A DNA stretch of 64,000 nt from Procambarus clarkii (taxonomy: Eukaryota; Arthropoda; Malacostraca; Decapoda; Cambaridae): positions 8,796,728 to 8,860,727 of the forward strand of contig NC_091230.1 in the NCBI RefSeq assembly GCF_040958095.1. The letters are read 5' to 3'. This document shows positions 46,641-62,110 of this stretch, piece by piece. The stretch's first letter is position 1, and each line of letters starts with the position of its first letter. The notes under the pieces are model-generated. The model saw nothing but the letters and a program-made list of their open reading frames with translations. It made no database searches and had not been told where the DNA came from. Made by a program: the position numbers and the translations under genes.

Positions 46641-46808
46641 TTAGCTTACACATACACAATTGAATAGAACTTACACATCTTCGATTTGTTTATATCTACA
46701 TTTGAGTGAGGTGGATGGGGTGAGGTGGTATTAATAGGGTATTAAATTCCGAAACACAAGACAGAACACGAAACAATGGGTATTGAATGGAAGTGATTTG
46801 TAGAACGC

Positions 46809-47665
46809 CTATTGGTCCATTTTTCTTGATGCTTCTATATTGGAGCGGAGTCTTGAGGTGGGTAGAATATAGTTGTGCATTAATTGGCTGTTGATTGCTG
46901 GTGTTGACTTCTTGATGTGTAGAGCCTCGCAGACGTCAAGCCGCCTGCTATCGCTGTATCTATCGATGATTTCTGTGTTGTTTATTAGGATTTCTCTGGC
47001 GATGGTTTGGTTGTGGGAAGAGATTATATGTTCCTTAATGGAGCCCTGTTGCTCATGCATCGATAAACGCCTAGAACGAGATGTTGTTGTCTTGCCTATA
47101 TACTGGTTTTTTTGGAGCTTACAGTCCCCAAGAGGGCATTTGAAGGCATAGACGACGTTGGTCTCTTTTAAAGCGTTCTGCTTTGTGTCTGGAGAGTTTC
47201 TCATGAGTAGGCTGGCCGTTTTTCTGGTTTTATAGTAAATCGTCAGTTGTATCCTCTGATTTTTGTCTGTAGGGATAACGTTTCTATTAACAATATCTTT
47301 CAGGACCCTTTCCTCCGTTTTTGAGCTGTGGAAAAGAAGTTCCTGTAAAATAGTCTAATAGGGGGTATAGGTGTTGTGTTGGTTGTCTCTTCAGAGGTTG
47401 CATGGCGTTTCACTTTCATTCTTATGATGTCTTCGACGAAACTATTGGAGAAGCCGTTGATGACTAGGACCTGCCTTACCCTACAGAGCTCTTCGTCGAC
47501 TTGCTTCCATTCTGAGCTGTGGCTGACGAGCACGGTCGACATAAGCGTTAACAACACTCCTCTTGTACCTGTCTGGGCAGTCGCTGTTGACATTTAGGCA
47601 CATTCCTATGCTCGTTTCCTTAGTGTAGACTGCAGTGTGGAAACATCCGCTCTTTTCCATTACTA
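46809..47665 (-). pseudogene. PLE-C thumb region and GIY-YIG nuclease, copy 4
   Basis: Three open pieces (47481-47744, 47300-47593, 46809-47204) together cover RYKRSVVNAYVDRA, the VLVINGFSNSFVEDII block, and NVVYAFKCPLGDCK with QYIGKTTTSRSRRL. Frame changes at about 47525 and 47320 break the thumb-like region. RT palm absent. Confidence 0.8.
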
Positions 47666-48790
47666 TTTTTACACAGGTACCTGATGTCAGACATCTGCAG
47701 GAGCTGAAGGAGGCATTTGAGCAGAGTTCTGTGCTGCGTTTCACTTACGAGATGGAAAAGGATGGGAAGCTGCCCTTTCTAGATGTAACAGTCATGGAAA
47801 AGGGCGGATGTTTCTACACTGCAGTCTACACTAAGGAAATGAGCATAGGAATGTGCCTAAATGCCAACAGCGACTGCCCAGACAGGTACAAGAGGAGTGT
47901 TGTTAACGCTTATGTCGACCGTGCTCTCAGCCACAGATCAGAATGGAAGCAAGTCGACGAAGAACTCTGTAGGGTAAGGCAGGTCCTAGTCAACAACAGC
48001 TTCTCCAATGGTTTCGTCGAAGACATCATAAGAATGATAGTGAAACGCCATGCAACTTCTGAAGAGACAACCAACACAACACCTATACCCCTTATTAGAC
48101 TATTTTACAGGAACTTCTTTTCCACAGCTCATAAAACGGAGGAAAGAGTCCTGAAAGATATTGTTAATAGAAACGTTATCCCTACAGACAAAAATCAGAG
48201 GATACAACTGACGATTTACTATAAAACCAGAAAAACGGCCAGCCTACTCATGAGAAACTCTCCAGACACAAAGCAGAACGCTTTAAAAGAAACCAACGTC
48301 GTCTATGCCTTCAAATGCCCTTTTGGGGACTGTAAGCTCCAAAAAAAAACAGTATATAGGCAAGACAACAACATCTCTCTCTAGGCGTTTAACGATGCAT
48401 AAGCAACAGGGCTCCATTAAGGAACATATAATCTCTTCCCACAACCAAACCATCGCCAGAGAAATCCTAGTAAACAACACAGAAATCATCGATAGATACA
48501 GCGATAGCAGGCGGCTTGACGTCTGCGAGGCTCTACACATCAAGAAGTCAACACCAGCAATCAACAGCCAATTAATGCACAACTATATTCTACCCACCTC
48601 AAGACTCCGCTCCAATATAGAAGCATCAAGAAATATGGACCAATAGGCTTTCTACAAATCACTTCCATTCAATACCCATTGTTTCGTGTTCTGTCTTGTG
48701 TTTAGGAATTTAATACCCTATTAATACTACCATCTCCCCATCCACCTCACTCAAATGTAGATATAAACAAATCGAAGAAGTGTAAGTTCT
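47666..48790 (+). pseudogene. PLE-C copy 5, coding 3' half, head-to-head with copy 4
   Basis: Starts at VPDVRHLQELKEAFEQ (after the position of the RT YVDD) and is open through LPFLDVTVMEKGG and the thumb-like region. An A-run indel at about 48345 shifts the frame inside the GIY-YIG domain, and the remainder (QYIGKTTTSLSRRL...) continues in the next frame to 48644. The tail is split at 48790 by a LINE and resumes at 51261. Confidence 0.85.
48780..48790. repeat. 11-bp target duplication, left copy
   Basis: GTGTAAGTTCT, identical to 51261-51271. Confidence 0.85.
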
Positions 48791-49970
48791 TGTAGAGAGG
48801 GCAAACCCGTCTCCAGTCTAAGAGTTTCAAGCCTGGTCCACATGGGGGCTCCCAGTGCAGCTCTCATAGCATTGTTTTGGGCAACTTCAAGCTTTTTCCA
48901 CTGTTGGTGTGATAGATTTGTGAGTGCAGGTGCGGCATAATCGATCACTGATCTGACTGCCTGTACATAGTATGTGCGAAGGACTTGCAGATTGGCTCCT
49001 CCAGAAAGGGAGGTTAGCGACCTGAGGATTGCCGTCCGGGCCGCAGTTCGCTCTCTCAAGTATGTGACCTCAGCATTAAAATTCATATGTGTGTCCAGGA
49101 TGATTCCTAGATACTGATAGGTGTCGACCCATTCCTATTGGTTGACCCTGTACTGTGAGTTGGATGTTGGGCTTCGCTATTTTTATGGTCATGGCCTTTG
49201 ACTTTAAGGGGTTGAGTTTGATCCCAATCTGTTTTGCCGCTTTACTGATGCAGTCTAAGCATTTGGGTGCAAGGCGCGCCGCATCCCTTCCTTTTATGAT
49301 GATGACAAAGTCGTCCGCGTAGTTTAGCAGCCTGCAGTGATGTGGGAGTTTCAACCTCATTATTCTTTCCATTAAACAGTTGAAGAGAAGAGGGCTAAGA
49401 ATACCTCCTTGCGGTGTACCATTTTCATGTCTTTTGTACTCAGAGACTGTGCCATGAAGTTTTACTCTTGCTTCTCTGTTTATGAGACAGTTTTTGGTCC
49501 AGGAGAGCAGGTTGCCTCTGACCTCTTTGTCAATGAGGCAGCAGAGAATAGCTGGGGCGCTAGCCAGTTCAAAGGCTTTTTCGAGGTCCAGGAATATCAG
49601 CATTCCTGGTCTGTCATTCAAGTGGGCTAACAGAGTTGTAATACATTCCACTGTGCCAACTCCTCTTCTATAGGCATACATATCATGGTGCAGTTTAGGC
49701 ATTTTCCACTCCAGTCTGTTGAGTGCCATTCTGTCAGCCGTCTTGGCTGCACAGCTTTGGAGAGAGATGGGCCTGGGATTAGCTGGATCTTTGGGTTTTG
49801 GGATCGGCACTATGTCTGCTCTATTCCAAGCAGAAGGTCTAGTTTGAGAAGTCCAGGCTAAATTAATTAACCTTAGGTATGCAGCGTCTCCCTCTGGGCC
49901 GAGGTTTCTAATCATTTTATAGGTTATTTTGTCGGCTCCAGGGGAAATATCACAAAGGACAGCTACAATT
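48791..49970 (-). pseudogene. Inverted 5' half: LINE reverse transcriptase
   Basis: From about 49970 leftward: SPGADKITYKMIRNLGPEG, PISLQSCAAKTADRM, MLIFLDLEKAFELA with the catalytic Asp, NGTPQGGILSPLLFN, and LLNYADDFVII with the Asp pair, then, after a frame change near 49080, the thumb-like AVRSVIDYAAPALTN and MRAALGAPMWTRLETLR. The palm is intact over about 270 codons. The N-terminal endonuclease is absent because the copy is 5'-truncated. RT ends near the left target duplication, as expected for twin priming. Confidence 0.85.
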
Positions 49971-51143
49971 ATCAGTAAGATAATTATTTCTTCTGATCCA
50001 ATCCCAGTACGGCAGGCCTTGGTGGTTGGACTAGGCCAAAACAATGGAAACTCTTGGGTTGCAAGAGCAGGAAAAGTCCTAAACAGACTACATTTAAAAA
50101 ACATGATTCTTGATAGAGAGGGTGATCATCCACACCCAAATTACACTCCTTCCGCGCCGTGGGAAGAGCCTACTTTCAAAATAGTAATAGAAAATCTCCC
50201 AATGAAAAAGGCTGCCTAGGATCCGACAATCCTAAGGCGCATAATAGAAGAGCAAATGTATAGCATAGCAGTAGCAGGAGCCACCCACATCTTCACAGAC
50301 GGATCGGTGGACACAGAAATTGAGAGTGCTGGTGCTGCTCTTTGCACGACCAGCGTTCAGGCATATTGGAGACTGGGAGGACTAGCATCATCAACCCAAA
50401 CTGAGCTGTTTGCCATACAACAGGCATTCGCATATGTGATTGCACAAAACACTCAAAATGCAATCATACACACAGACTGAAAAGCTGCACTTCAAATACT
50501 AGGACAAAAACAGTGGAAAGATAATGTGGAAATAATTACCACCATTTTGTATCAAGGAGCAGTCGCTAAAGGCAAAGGCCTCAACATAACTTTAAACTGG
50601 ATCCCATCCCATATTGGAATCCCATTAAATGAAAAAGCTGATGAAATTGCTAAATTGGCAACTCGTCATCCAGTGATACATAAAACAATTCAACCCAGCC
50701 TAGAGAACATAAAAAACATCATCACCAAAAAACTCTCACATCTCAACAAAGCCTACCTGCACCAAAGAATAGCTGAAGGTTCGCCATCTGCAACATGGTA
50801 TCTTCAGGCAACCAAATTAGAAAGGTTAAATATCCCAAAAGGAATCCACAGGGAAATAGCAGTTAGGCTATATAGACTACGTCTAGGTTACAGATGCAAC
50901 TGGGAGATTGGTGAACCCCGACAGAGAGAGTGCATCTTCTGCCAAACTGTCACAGAAAAGCCATTACTTCACTATCTTCTGGAATGTGAAGTAACCAATG
51001 ACCTTAGAAGAGCTTTAAGAGTTCCTGAATCATGCAGTGGCCACCCTGAAGCCATCAACACAGCCACTCTCCTGGTCAACAAAGGTGTCCAGCAGCTGGA
51101 CACCCTCATAAAGACTATGAAGCAGTATCCTCCCCCACGATAA
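49971..51143 (+). pseudogene. 3' half: LINE connection region and RNase H
   Basis: Plus strand, with stops at 50217 and 50478. Visible are VRQALVVGLG, then HIFTDGSVDTEIESAGAA (Asp), TQTELFAIQQAF (Glu), AIIHTD (Asp, directly before a TGA at 50478), NWIPSHIGIPLNEKADEIAK (His and last Asp), and a C-terminal CIFCQTVTEKPLLHYLLEC motif. This is the RNase H and CCHC end of the same LINE type as the inverted RT. Two in-frame stops inactivate it. Confidence 0.85.
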
Positions 51144-51260
51144 CAGCCTGATGGTTAAATGCAACCTCAGAATACTGAGAAAAAAAAAATTGTACCACTT
51201 ACGGGCTATTCATGCCCGTGCCACCTCTTGGGTGGCTTAATCTTTATCAATCAATCAATC

Positions 51261-52326
<1,066 letters not shown>

Positions 52327-52409
<83 letters not shown>
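52327..52409. repeat. (TA)n array, right part
   Basis: Between the solo LTR and an RLE-LINE tail. Confidence 0.95.
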
Positions 52410-52416
<7 letters not shown>

Positions 52417-52600
52417 TAGATGGGAGTACCACCTCTAGCTGGAAGAAGGGGGACCCATAGCCTCGGAGGAAACCACGCATAACGCATTAGAGGGAATGTT
52501 TAGATCCCCTCCAATACAGTTTCTGTGTGCTTTTCTCCTACCACCCCCTTCCTTTTTTATTTTTTGTGCTTTATTATGCATTTGATGGTTACAAGATATA
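52410..52600 (-). repeat. RLE-LINE 3' UTR repeat, copy 3 (reversed)
   Basis: Reverse complement of the 41125-41280 block, without coding sequence. The right part continues into the minus-strand UTR with an AATAAAGCAC-type signal. Confidence 0.75.
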
Positions 52601-52925
<325 letters not shown>

Positions 52926-52940
52926 GCACTGTATATTAAT

Positions 52941-53974
<1,034 letters not shown>

Positions 53975-54043
<69 letters not shown>
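53975..54043. repeat. (TA)n array
   Basis: Between the tRNA-derived array and PLE-C copy 6. Confidence 0.95.
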
Positions 54044-54045
<2 letters not shown>

Positions 54046-54113
54046 ACGACATATTCGACCTCGAGACACAGAAGAAGGTCACCACCAAAGACACCTAACA
54101 AGCAGAACTTATT

Positions 54114-55859
54114 GTGGAAGGAGGAAAGAATCGAGGCAATTACAGAAGCACCATACTATCCCCAGAGCTCAAAGCAGCAGCTAAGAGCCTTCGTGAGAAC
54201 AAGGAGATAGTCGTCAGAAGAGGTGACAAGATGGCAATATACGTCAATCTTAAAAAAGACGAATATCTGGCGAAAATGAACCTCATTCTCTCTGACCAAA
54301 CTAAATTCCAAAGGGTAACGAAGGACACTACAGCCGAATTGAAGGCAAAGGTCAACAAATTGATCGAAACTGTGAACGCCAAGAAATCCGGACTTCACCT
54401 GCCAAAGAGTATTGGGGAATATAAGCCTGGATACGCGTATGGAAATGTCAAGACACATAAGCCTGGAAACCCACTTCGGCCAATCATTAGCCAGATACCC
54501 ACACCCATGTACAGACTGGCGAAGCGACTCAACGGCTGGCTGACTCCTTATGTCCCTTGCACCTTTAGCCTGAAGTCTCCAAAGGAATTTGTTGACTTAC
54601 TGCGGGGAACACGGGCCACAGGGATAAGAGCCTCGTTGGACGTAGAATCACTGTTTACCAACGTACCTGTGGATGAAACAATCGAGATGATAGTGGACAG
54701 AGTGTATCGTGATCCAGCATGTAGTCCTCTTGACATACTAGAAAACATTCTAAGGAAACTACTCCAAGCTTGTACTAAAGAGGCACCCTTCTTGAGCCCG
54801 GATGGGCACATGTAAAAGCAAGTAGATGGGGTCGCTATGGGTTCTCCCCTAGGTGTCCTGTTTGCAAACTTCTACATGGGTACCATCGAATAAAAGGTCT
54901 TAGTCGACATGAACTTGTAACCGGCTATATACTGCATGTATGTTGACGACGTTTTTATACAGGTACCTGATGTCAGACATCTGCAGGAGCTGAAGGAGGC
55001 ATTTGAGCGGATTTCTGTGTTGCGTTTCACTTACGAGATGGAGAAGGATGGGAAGCTACCCTTTCTAGATGTAACAGTCATGGAAAGGAGCGGAGATTTC
55101 CACACTGCAGTCTGCACTAAGGAAACAAACATAGGAATGTGCCTCAATGCCAACAGTGACTGCCCAGACAGGTACAAGAGGAGTGTCGTTAACGCTAATG
55201 TCGACCGTGCTCTCAGCCACAGCTCAGGATGGAAGCAAGTCGATGAAGAACTCTGTAGGGTAAGGCAGGTCCTAGTCAACAATGGCTTCTCCAATGGTTT
55301 CGTGGAAGACATCATAAGAAGGAAGGTGAAACGCCATGCAACCTCTGAAGAGACAACTAACACAACACCTGTACCCCCTATTAGACTATTTTACAGGAAC
55401 TTCTTTTCCACAGCTCATAAAACGGAGGAAAGGGTCCTGAAAGATATTGTTAATAGAAACGTTATCCCTACAGACAAAAATCAGAAGATACAATTGACGA
55501 TCTACTATAAAACCAAGAAAACGACCAATCTACTCATGAGATACTCTCCAGACACAAAGCTGAACGCTTTAAAAGAGACCAATGTCGTCTATGCCTTCAA
55601 ATGCCCACTTGGGGACTGTAAGCCTCATAGAATTCAGTATATAGGCAAGACAACAACATCTCTTTCCAGGCGATTAACGATGCATAAGCAACAGGGCTCC
55701 ATTAAGGAACATATAATCTCTTCCCATAACCAGACCATCACCAGAGAAGTCTTAACAAAAAACACGGAAATCATCGATAGATACAGCGATAGCAGGTTGC
55801 TTGATATCTGCGAGGCACTACACATTAGAAATCGACACCAGCAATCAACAGCCAATTAA
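54114..55859 (+). pseudogene. PLE-C reverse transcriptase with GIY-YIG nuclease, copy 6
   Basis: The N-terminal region and RT fingers (YGNVKTHKPGNPLRPIIS), then ASLDVESLFTNVPV with the first Asp, a TAA at 54813 where copy 1 is open, GVAMGSPLGVLFANFYM, two more stops near 54890 and 54918, YVDDVF with the Asp pair (near 54945), LPFLDVTVMER, the thumb-like region, and NVVYAFKCPLGDCK...QYIGKTTTSLSRRL (GIY-YIG). A frameshift close to the end replaces the normal C-terminus. The three stops in the palm are what separate it from an intact RT-endonuclease. It shares over most of its length the coding sequence of copies 1, 4 and 5. Confidence 0.9.

Positions 55860-56895
<1,036 letters not shown>

Positions 56896-56957
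<62 letters not shown>
56896..56957. repeat. (TA)n array
   Basis: Between MITE copies 6 and 7. Confidence 0.95.
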
Positions 56958-56960
<3 letters not shown>

Positions 56961-57344
56961 GTACCTAATAGCCAGAACGCACTTTTCAGCCTACTATTCA
57001 AGGCCCGATTTGCCTAATAAGCCAAGTTTTCATGAATTAATGTTTTTTCGTCTACCTAACCTACCTAACCTAACCTAACCTAGCTTTTTTTGGCTACCTA
57101 ACCTAACCTTACCCATAAATAAAGGTTAGGTTAGGTTAGGTAGGCATGGTTAGGTTCGGTCATATATCTACGTTAATTTTAACTCCAATAAAAAAAAATT
57201 GACCTCATACATAGAGAAAAGGGTTGCTTTATCATTTCATAAGAAAAAAATTATAGTAAATATATTAATTCAGGAAAACTTGGCTTATTAGGCAAATCGG
57301 GCCTTGAATAGTAGGCTGAAAAGTGAGTTCTGGCTACTAGGTAC

Positions 57345-57347
<3 letters not shown>
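56958..57347. mobile_element. MITE copy 7 (390 bp, subfamily 2)
   Basis: Near-identical to copy 2, including GTCGTACCTAATAGCC and the CATAGAGAAAAGGG block. Confidence 0.85.

Positions 57348-57437
<90 letters not shown>
57348..57437. repeat. (TA)n array
   Basis: Between MITE copies 7 and 8. Confidence 0.95.
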
Positions 57438-57440
<3 letters not shown>

Positions 57441-57818
57441 GTACCTAGTAGCCAGAACGCACTTCTCAGCCTACTATGCAAGGCTCGATTTGCCTAATAA
57501 GCCAAGTTTTCCTGAATTAATATATTTTCTCTAATTTTTATCTTATGAAATGATACAGCTACCCATTTCATTATGTATGAGGTCAATTTTTTTTCATTGG
57601 AGTTAAAATTAACGTAGATATATGACCGAACCTAACCAACCCTACCTAACCTAACCTAACCTATCTTTATAGGTTAGGTTAGGTATCCGAAAAAGTTAGG
57701 TTAGGTTTGGTTAGGTAGGTTAGGTAGTTGAAAAAACATTATTTAATGAAAACTTGGCTTATTAGGCAAATCGGGCCTTGCATAGTAGGCTGAGAAGTGC
57801 GTTCTGGCTACTAGGTAC

Positions 57819-57821
<3 letters not shown>
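57438..57821. mobile_element. MITE copy 8
   Basis: Intact terminal repeats; the interior has CCTAA runs on the left and TTAGG runs on the right. Confidence 0.85.

Positions 57822-57907
<86 letters not shown>
57822..57907. repeat. (TA)n array
   Basis: Between MITE copies 8 and 9. Confidence 0.95.
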
Positions 57908-57910
<3 letters not shown>

Positions 57911-58296
57911 GTACCTAGTAGCCAGAACGCACTTCTCAGCCTACTATGCAAGGCCCGATTTGCCTAATAAGCCAAGTTTTCATGAATTAATTGTTTTTCG
58001 ACTACCTAACGTACCTAACCTAACCTAACCTGACTTTTTCGGCTACCTAACCTAACCTAACCTATAAAGATAGGTTAGGTTAGGTTAGGTAGGGTTGGTT
58101 AGGTTCGGTCATATATCTACGTTAATTTTAACTCCAATAAAAATAAATTGACCTCATACATTATGAAATGGGTAGCTTTATCATTTCTCTAGAAAAAAAT
58201 TAGAGAAAATATAATAATTCAGGAAAACTTGGCTTAATAGGCAAATCGGGCCTTGCATAGTAGGTTGAGAAGTGCGTTCTGGCTACTAGGTACGAC
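57908..58296. mobile_element. MITE copy 9
   Basis: Intact terminal repeats. Relative to copy 8 the interior is inverted (GACCTCATAC lies on the right). Confidence 0.85.
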
Positions 58297-58317
58297 ATAT
58301 ATATATATATATATATA
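58297..58317. repeat. Short (TA)n array
   Basis: Last array of the MITE cluster. Confidence 0.9.
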
Positions 58318-58908
58318 GTAAGATACACGGTAATCTCTCAAGTAAGAGATTCAGCCTGCTCCATCCTCACCTATTCTATCATACCATGTCTATATATTCA
58401 AGAACTGTAACCTCAAGAGCAACAACAACTACTTTTCAACGTCTAGATGGTGGACTACCTCCCCCCCTACACCACATCTCGTCACCCTCCTCGCACCTGG
58501 GTGGGAGCTCACGCCATCCCACAGAAAACAATCTCTGTGGTTGTTAGCCCGAGCTGGTTCATAGTTATGCACGACTTTGGTGCCACCTGGACGGCCATCG
58601 TTCCCAATATACAGAGGCTTGACGCTCCAGCTAGTCAGATTTCTCCTGAGTGCTCTTCTGACTAGGTCTATTGGCATACTTCGGTGTGGCAACAGATTTA
58701 TGCAGTCTTAGCTCTCAGTATTCCCGCACCATTTTCTAGTATTCATAAATTAACGTGACGTAAATTTAATTGTTTGTTTGACTTGTTTGATTTACACTCT
58801 GTATCAAGCCAAGCTTGGATAATATTTTTGTTTTGTAATTTGTTTAAGGTCAGTTTTCTATTAAAGTAAAGTATTTTTAAATTTTTGTTCTGTATGTCTT
58901 ATCTTACA
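58318..58908. other. Possible solo LTR
   Basis: About 590 bp starting GTAAGATA and ending TATCTTACA, an inverted match of eight bases, with an ATTAAAG-type signal near the right end. No second copy is in the window, so this remains a candidate. Confidence 0.3.
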
Positions 58909-60097
<1,189 letters not shown>

Positions 60098-60510
60098 GCC
60101 CAATTTGTCACATTTTTGTCAAGCAAGGGAGCCAGTCGGCCAAGCGGACAGCACGCTGGATTTGTGATCCTGTGGTCCCGGGTTTGATCCCGGGCGCCGG
60201 CGAGAAACAATGGGCAGAGTTTCTTTCACCCTATGTCCCTGTTACCCAGCAATAAAATAGGTACCTGGGTGTTAGTCAGCTTTCACGGGCTGCTTCCTGG
60301 GGGTGGAGGCCTGATCGAGGACCGGGCCACGGAGACACTAAAGCCCCGAAATCATCTCAAGATAACCTCAAGTAGTAGTAGTAGTAGTAGTAGTAGGCAT
60401 CCATCAGTCTCAGGAGACTATGGAGTTGCACTCTGGTTGTCGATCTGGAGTGGCCTCACCAAGGCGCAAAGCCAGGGTAGGTTGATTGGATCTATCTTGA
60501 CCTCAAGATA
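60098..60510 (+). mobile_element. Second tRNA-derived SINE nested in the first
   Basis: tRNA-like head 60128-60205 (GTCGGCCAAGCGGAC as A box, GGGTTTGATCCC as B box, CCCGGG stem), body to about 60370, then a (GTA)7-type run and unassigned sequence to 60510. Flanking AAGCC/TAGCCC may be the target site. Confidence 0.65.
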
Positions 60511-60640
60511 GCCCTGTTATATGGGAGAACACGGTGTCCATGCTTAATTCACTGACTTGATTAAACCACAAGTTTGAAGTATACTCTCTGTTCAACCCTG
60601 TCCACAGCTGTGGTTCTTTCTCTCTCAGTTCTACTTTCTG
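60511..60640 (-). repeat. Continuation of the interrupted SINE copy
   Basis: CCTGTTATATGGGAGAACAC and following bases match 59828-59905. Confidence 0.65.
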
Positions 60641-60821
60641 GGAAGCCTCACTAGGACAAGAACAAACACCGGCAAATTTGAATACATTTACTGGACAAGG
60701 CACATGCACAATACATATATATGTATAATAATATGACTCCAACACTCTATACTATTGTAGTCAGGTTGCACTCCAATACCATCAGGACTCACTCTATCAT
60801 CTGCATATCAAGTGGTAGTCT

Positions 60822-60971
60822 ATGTTGACCAGACCACACACTAGAAGGTGAAGGGACGACGACGTTTCGGTCCGTCCTGGACCATTCTCAAGTCGATTGA
60901 CTTGAGAATGGTCCAGGACGGACCGAAACGTCGTCGTCCCTTCACCTTCTAGTGTGTGATCTGGTCAACAT
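60822..60971. repeat. 150-bp palindrome with hammerhead-like cores
   Basis: Arms of 73 bp (60822-60894 and 60899-60971) with one mismatch and a 4-bp centre GATT. Each arm reads UUGAGAAU, a 5-bp hairpin GGUCC/GGACC, then GAAACG and a CGUCGUC run. Confidence 0.85.
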
Positions 60972-61040
60972 TCTTCAGCCACGTTATTGTAACTCATCGC
61001 CTGCAAGTGGTAGCCTAACACTTTGCGCACCAGGCGTGCA

Positions 61041-61251
61041 ACCTGGTGGTGGTGTAGTGGTAAGACACTCGCCTGGCGTTCCGCGAGCGCTATGTCATGG
61101 GTTCGTATCCTGGCCGGGGAGGATTTACTGGGCGCAAATCCTTAACTGTTAGCCTCTGTTTAACGCAACAGTAAAATGTGTACTTGGATGAAAAAACGAT
61201 TCTTCGCAGCAGGGAATCGTATTCCAGGGACCTGCCCGAAACGCTACGTAC
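61041..61251 (+). mobile_element. tRNA-derived SINE, first of two tandem copies
   Basis: A-box-like TGGTGTAGTGGTAAG and B box GGGTTCGTATCC, followed by GGCCGGGGAGGATTTACTGG. No tail before the next copy starts. Confidence 0.75.
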
Positions 61252-61509
61252 AACCTGGTCGTGGTGTAGTGGTAAGACACTCGCCTGGCGTTCCGCGAGC
61301 GCTATGTACATGGGTTCGTATCCTGGCCGGGGAGGATTTACTGGGCGCAAATCCTTAACTGTAGCCTCTGTTTAACGCAACAGTAAAATGTGTTCTTGGA
61401 TGAAAAAACGATTCTTCGTGGCAGGGAATCGTATTCCAGGGACCTGCTCGAAATGCTACGCGTACTAGTGGCTGTACAAGAATGTAAAAACTCTTGTATA
61501 TATCTCAAG

Positions 61510-61537
<28 letters not shown>
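61252..61537 (+). mobile_element. tRNA-derived SINE, second copy with poly(A)
   Basis: Same head and body, ending in a run of about 28 A (61510-61537). Spacing to the first copy is 211 bp. Confidence 0.75.
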
Positions 61538-61541
<4 letters not shown>

Positions 61542-61589
61542 CGCTCTCCCAGGTGGGCTTGGGCGTTTCACGGGAGCGCGCGGAAATTC

Positions 61590-62110
61590 TGAAAAGTGTA
61601 TTCTCTTTTCAACTTTGTCACCTCAATTTTCGTCCTACGATATTGAATTTAGTATCAATGTGTTCGCAATAGAATTGTTTAGCGGATGAAATGCATATAA
61701 GCTACATAAGTCCGGCTTACCACCCGCAGCAAACAGAGAAATTGCGAGCGAGTGACCCGGGAGCGCACAAGAGGGATAAAATGTTAACAGTCCGTTCACT
61801 CTGGTCACCTCAATTATCGTCCTAGGTCTTTCATTTTGGTATCAATGGGTTCGCAATAGAATTCTCTAGAGGAGTATATGGATATAAAATAAAAAAACCT
61901 GGTCACGCTCCACCCGCCGACGAGTTGAAGACGAGCCACGCGTTAGCCGCGAGGGAGCAGTCAGACGCCCACCTGCTACACCCTCAATTCCCGCCCAGAA
62001 ATGTTTAGTATATTTTCCGGCTGCAAACGTCAATTTTCGTGTTACAGCGCTCATTTTGGTATGAAATTATTCCTAATAGAATGCTTTAGATGGATATATG
62101 CATATAACCC
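61590..62110. repeat. About 190-bp degenerate tandem repeat next to piggyBac
   Basis: Units with TTTTGGTATCAATG...TTCGCAATAGAATT at 61663, 61851 and 62072 (spacing 188 and about 221), the same core as at 11690-12400. Confidence 0.6.

Larger units (their letters stand above)
48791..51260. mobile_element. Twin-primed LINE with RNase H (5' half inverted)
   Basis: One insertion flanked by GTGTAAGTTCT. The left half (48791 to about 49970) holds RT on the minus strand; the right half (about 49970 to 51260) holds the connection region and RNase H on the plus strand. The 3' end is a (TCAA)n-like tail at 51246-51260. Confidence 0.85.

Noticed and set aside
58447..58665. Short overlapping frames on both strands
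   Set aside because: No domain; inside the candidate solo LTR.
61041..61120. Functional tRNA gene
   Set aside because: The head is tRNA-like, but it is fused to a common SINE body and poly(A).
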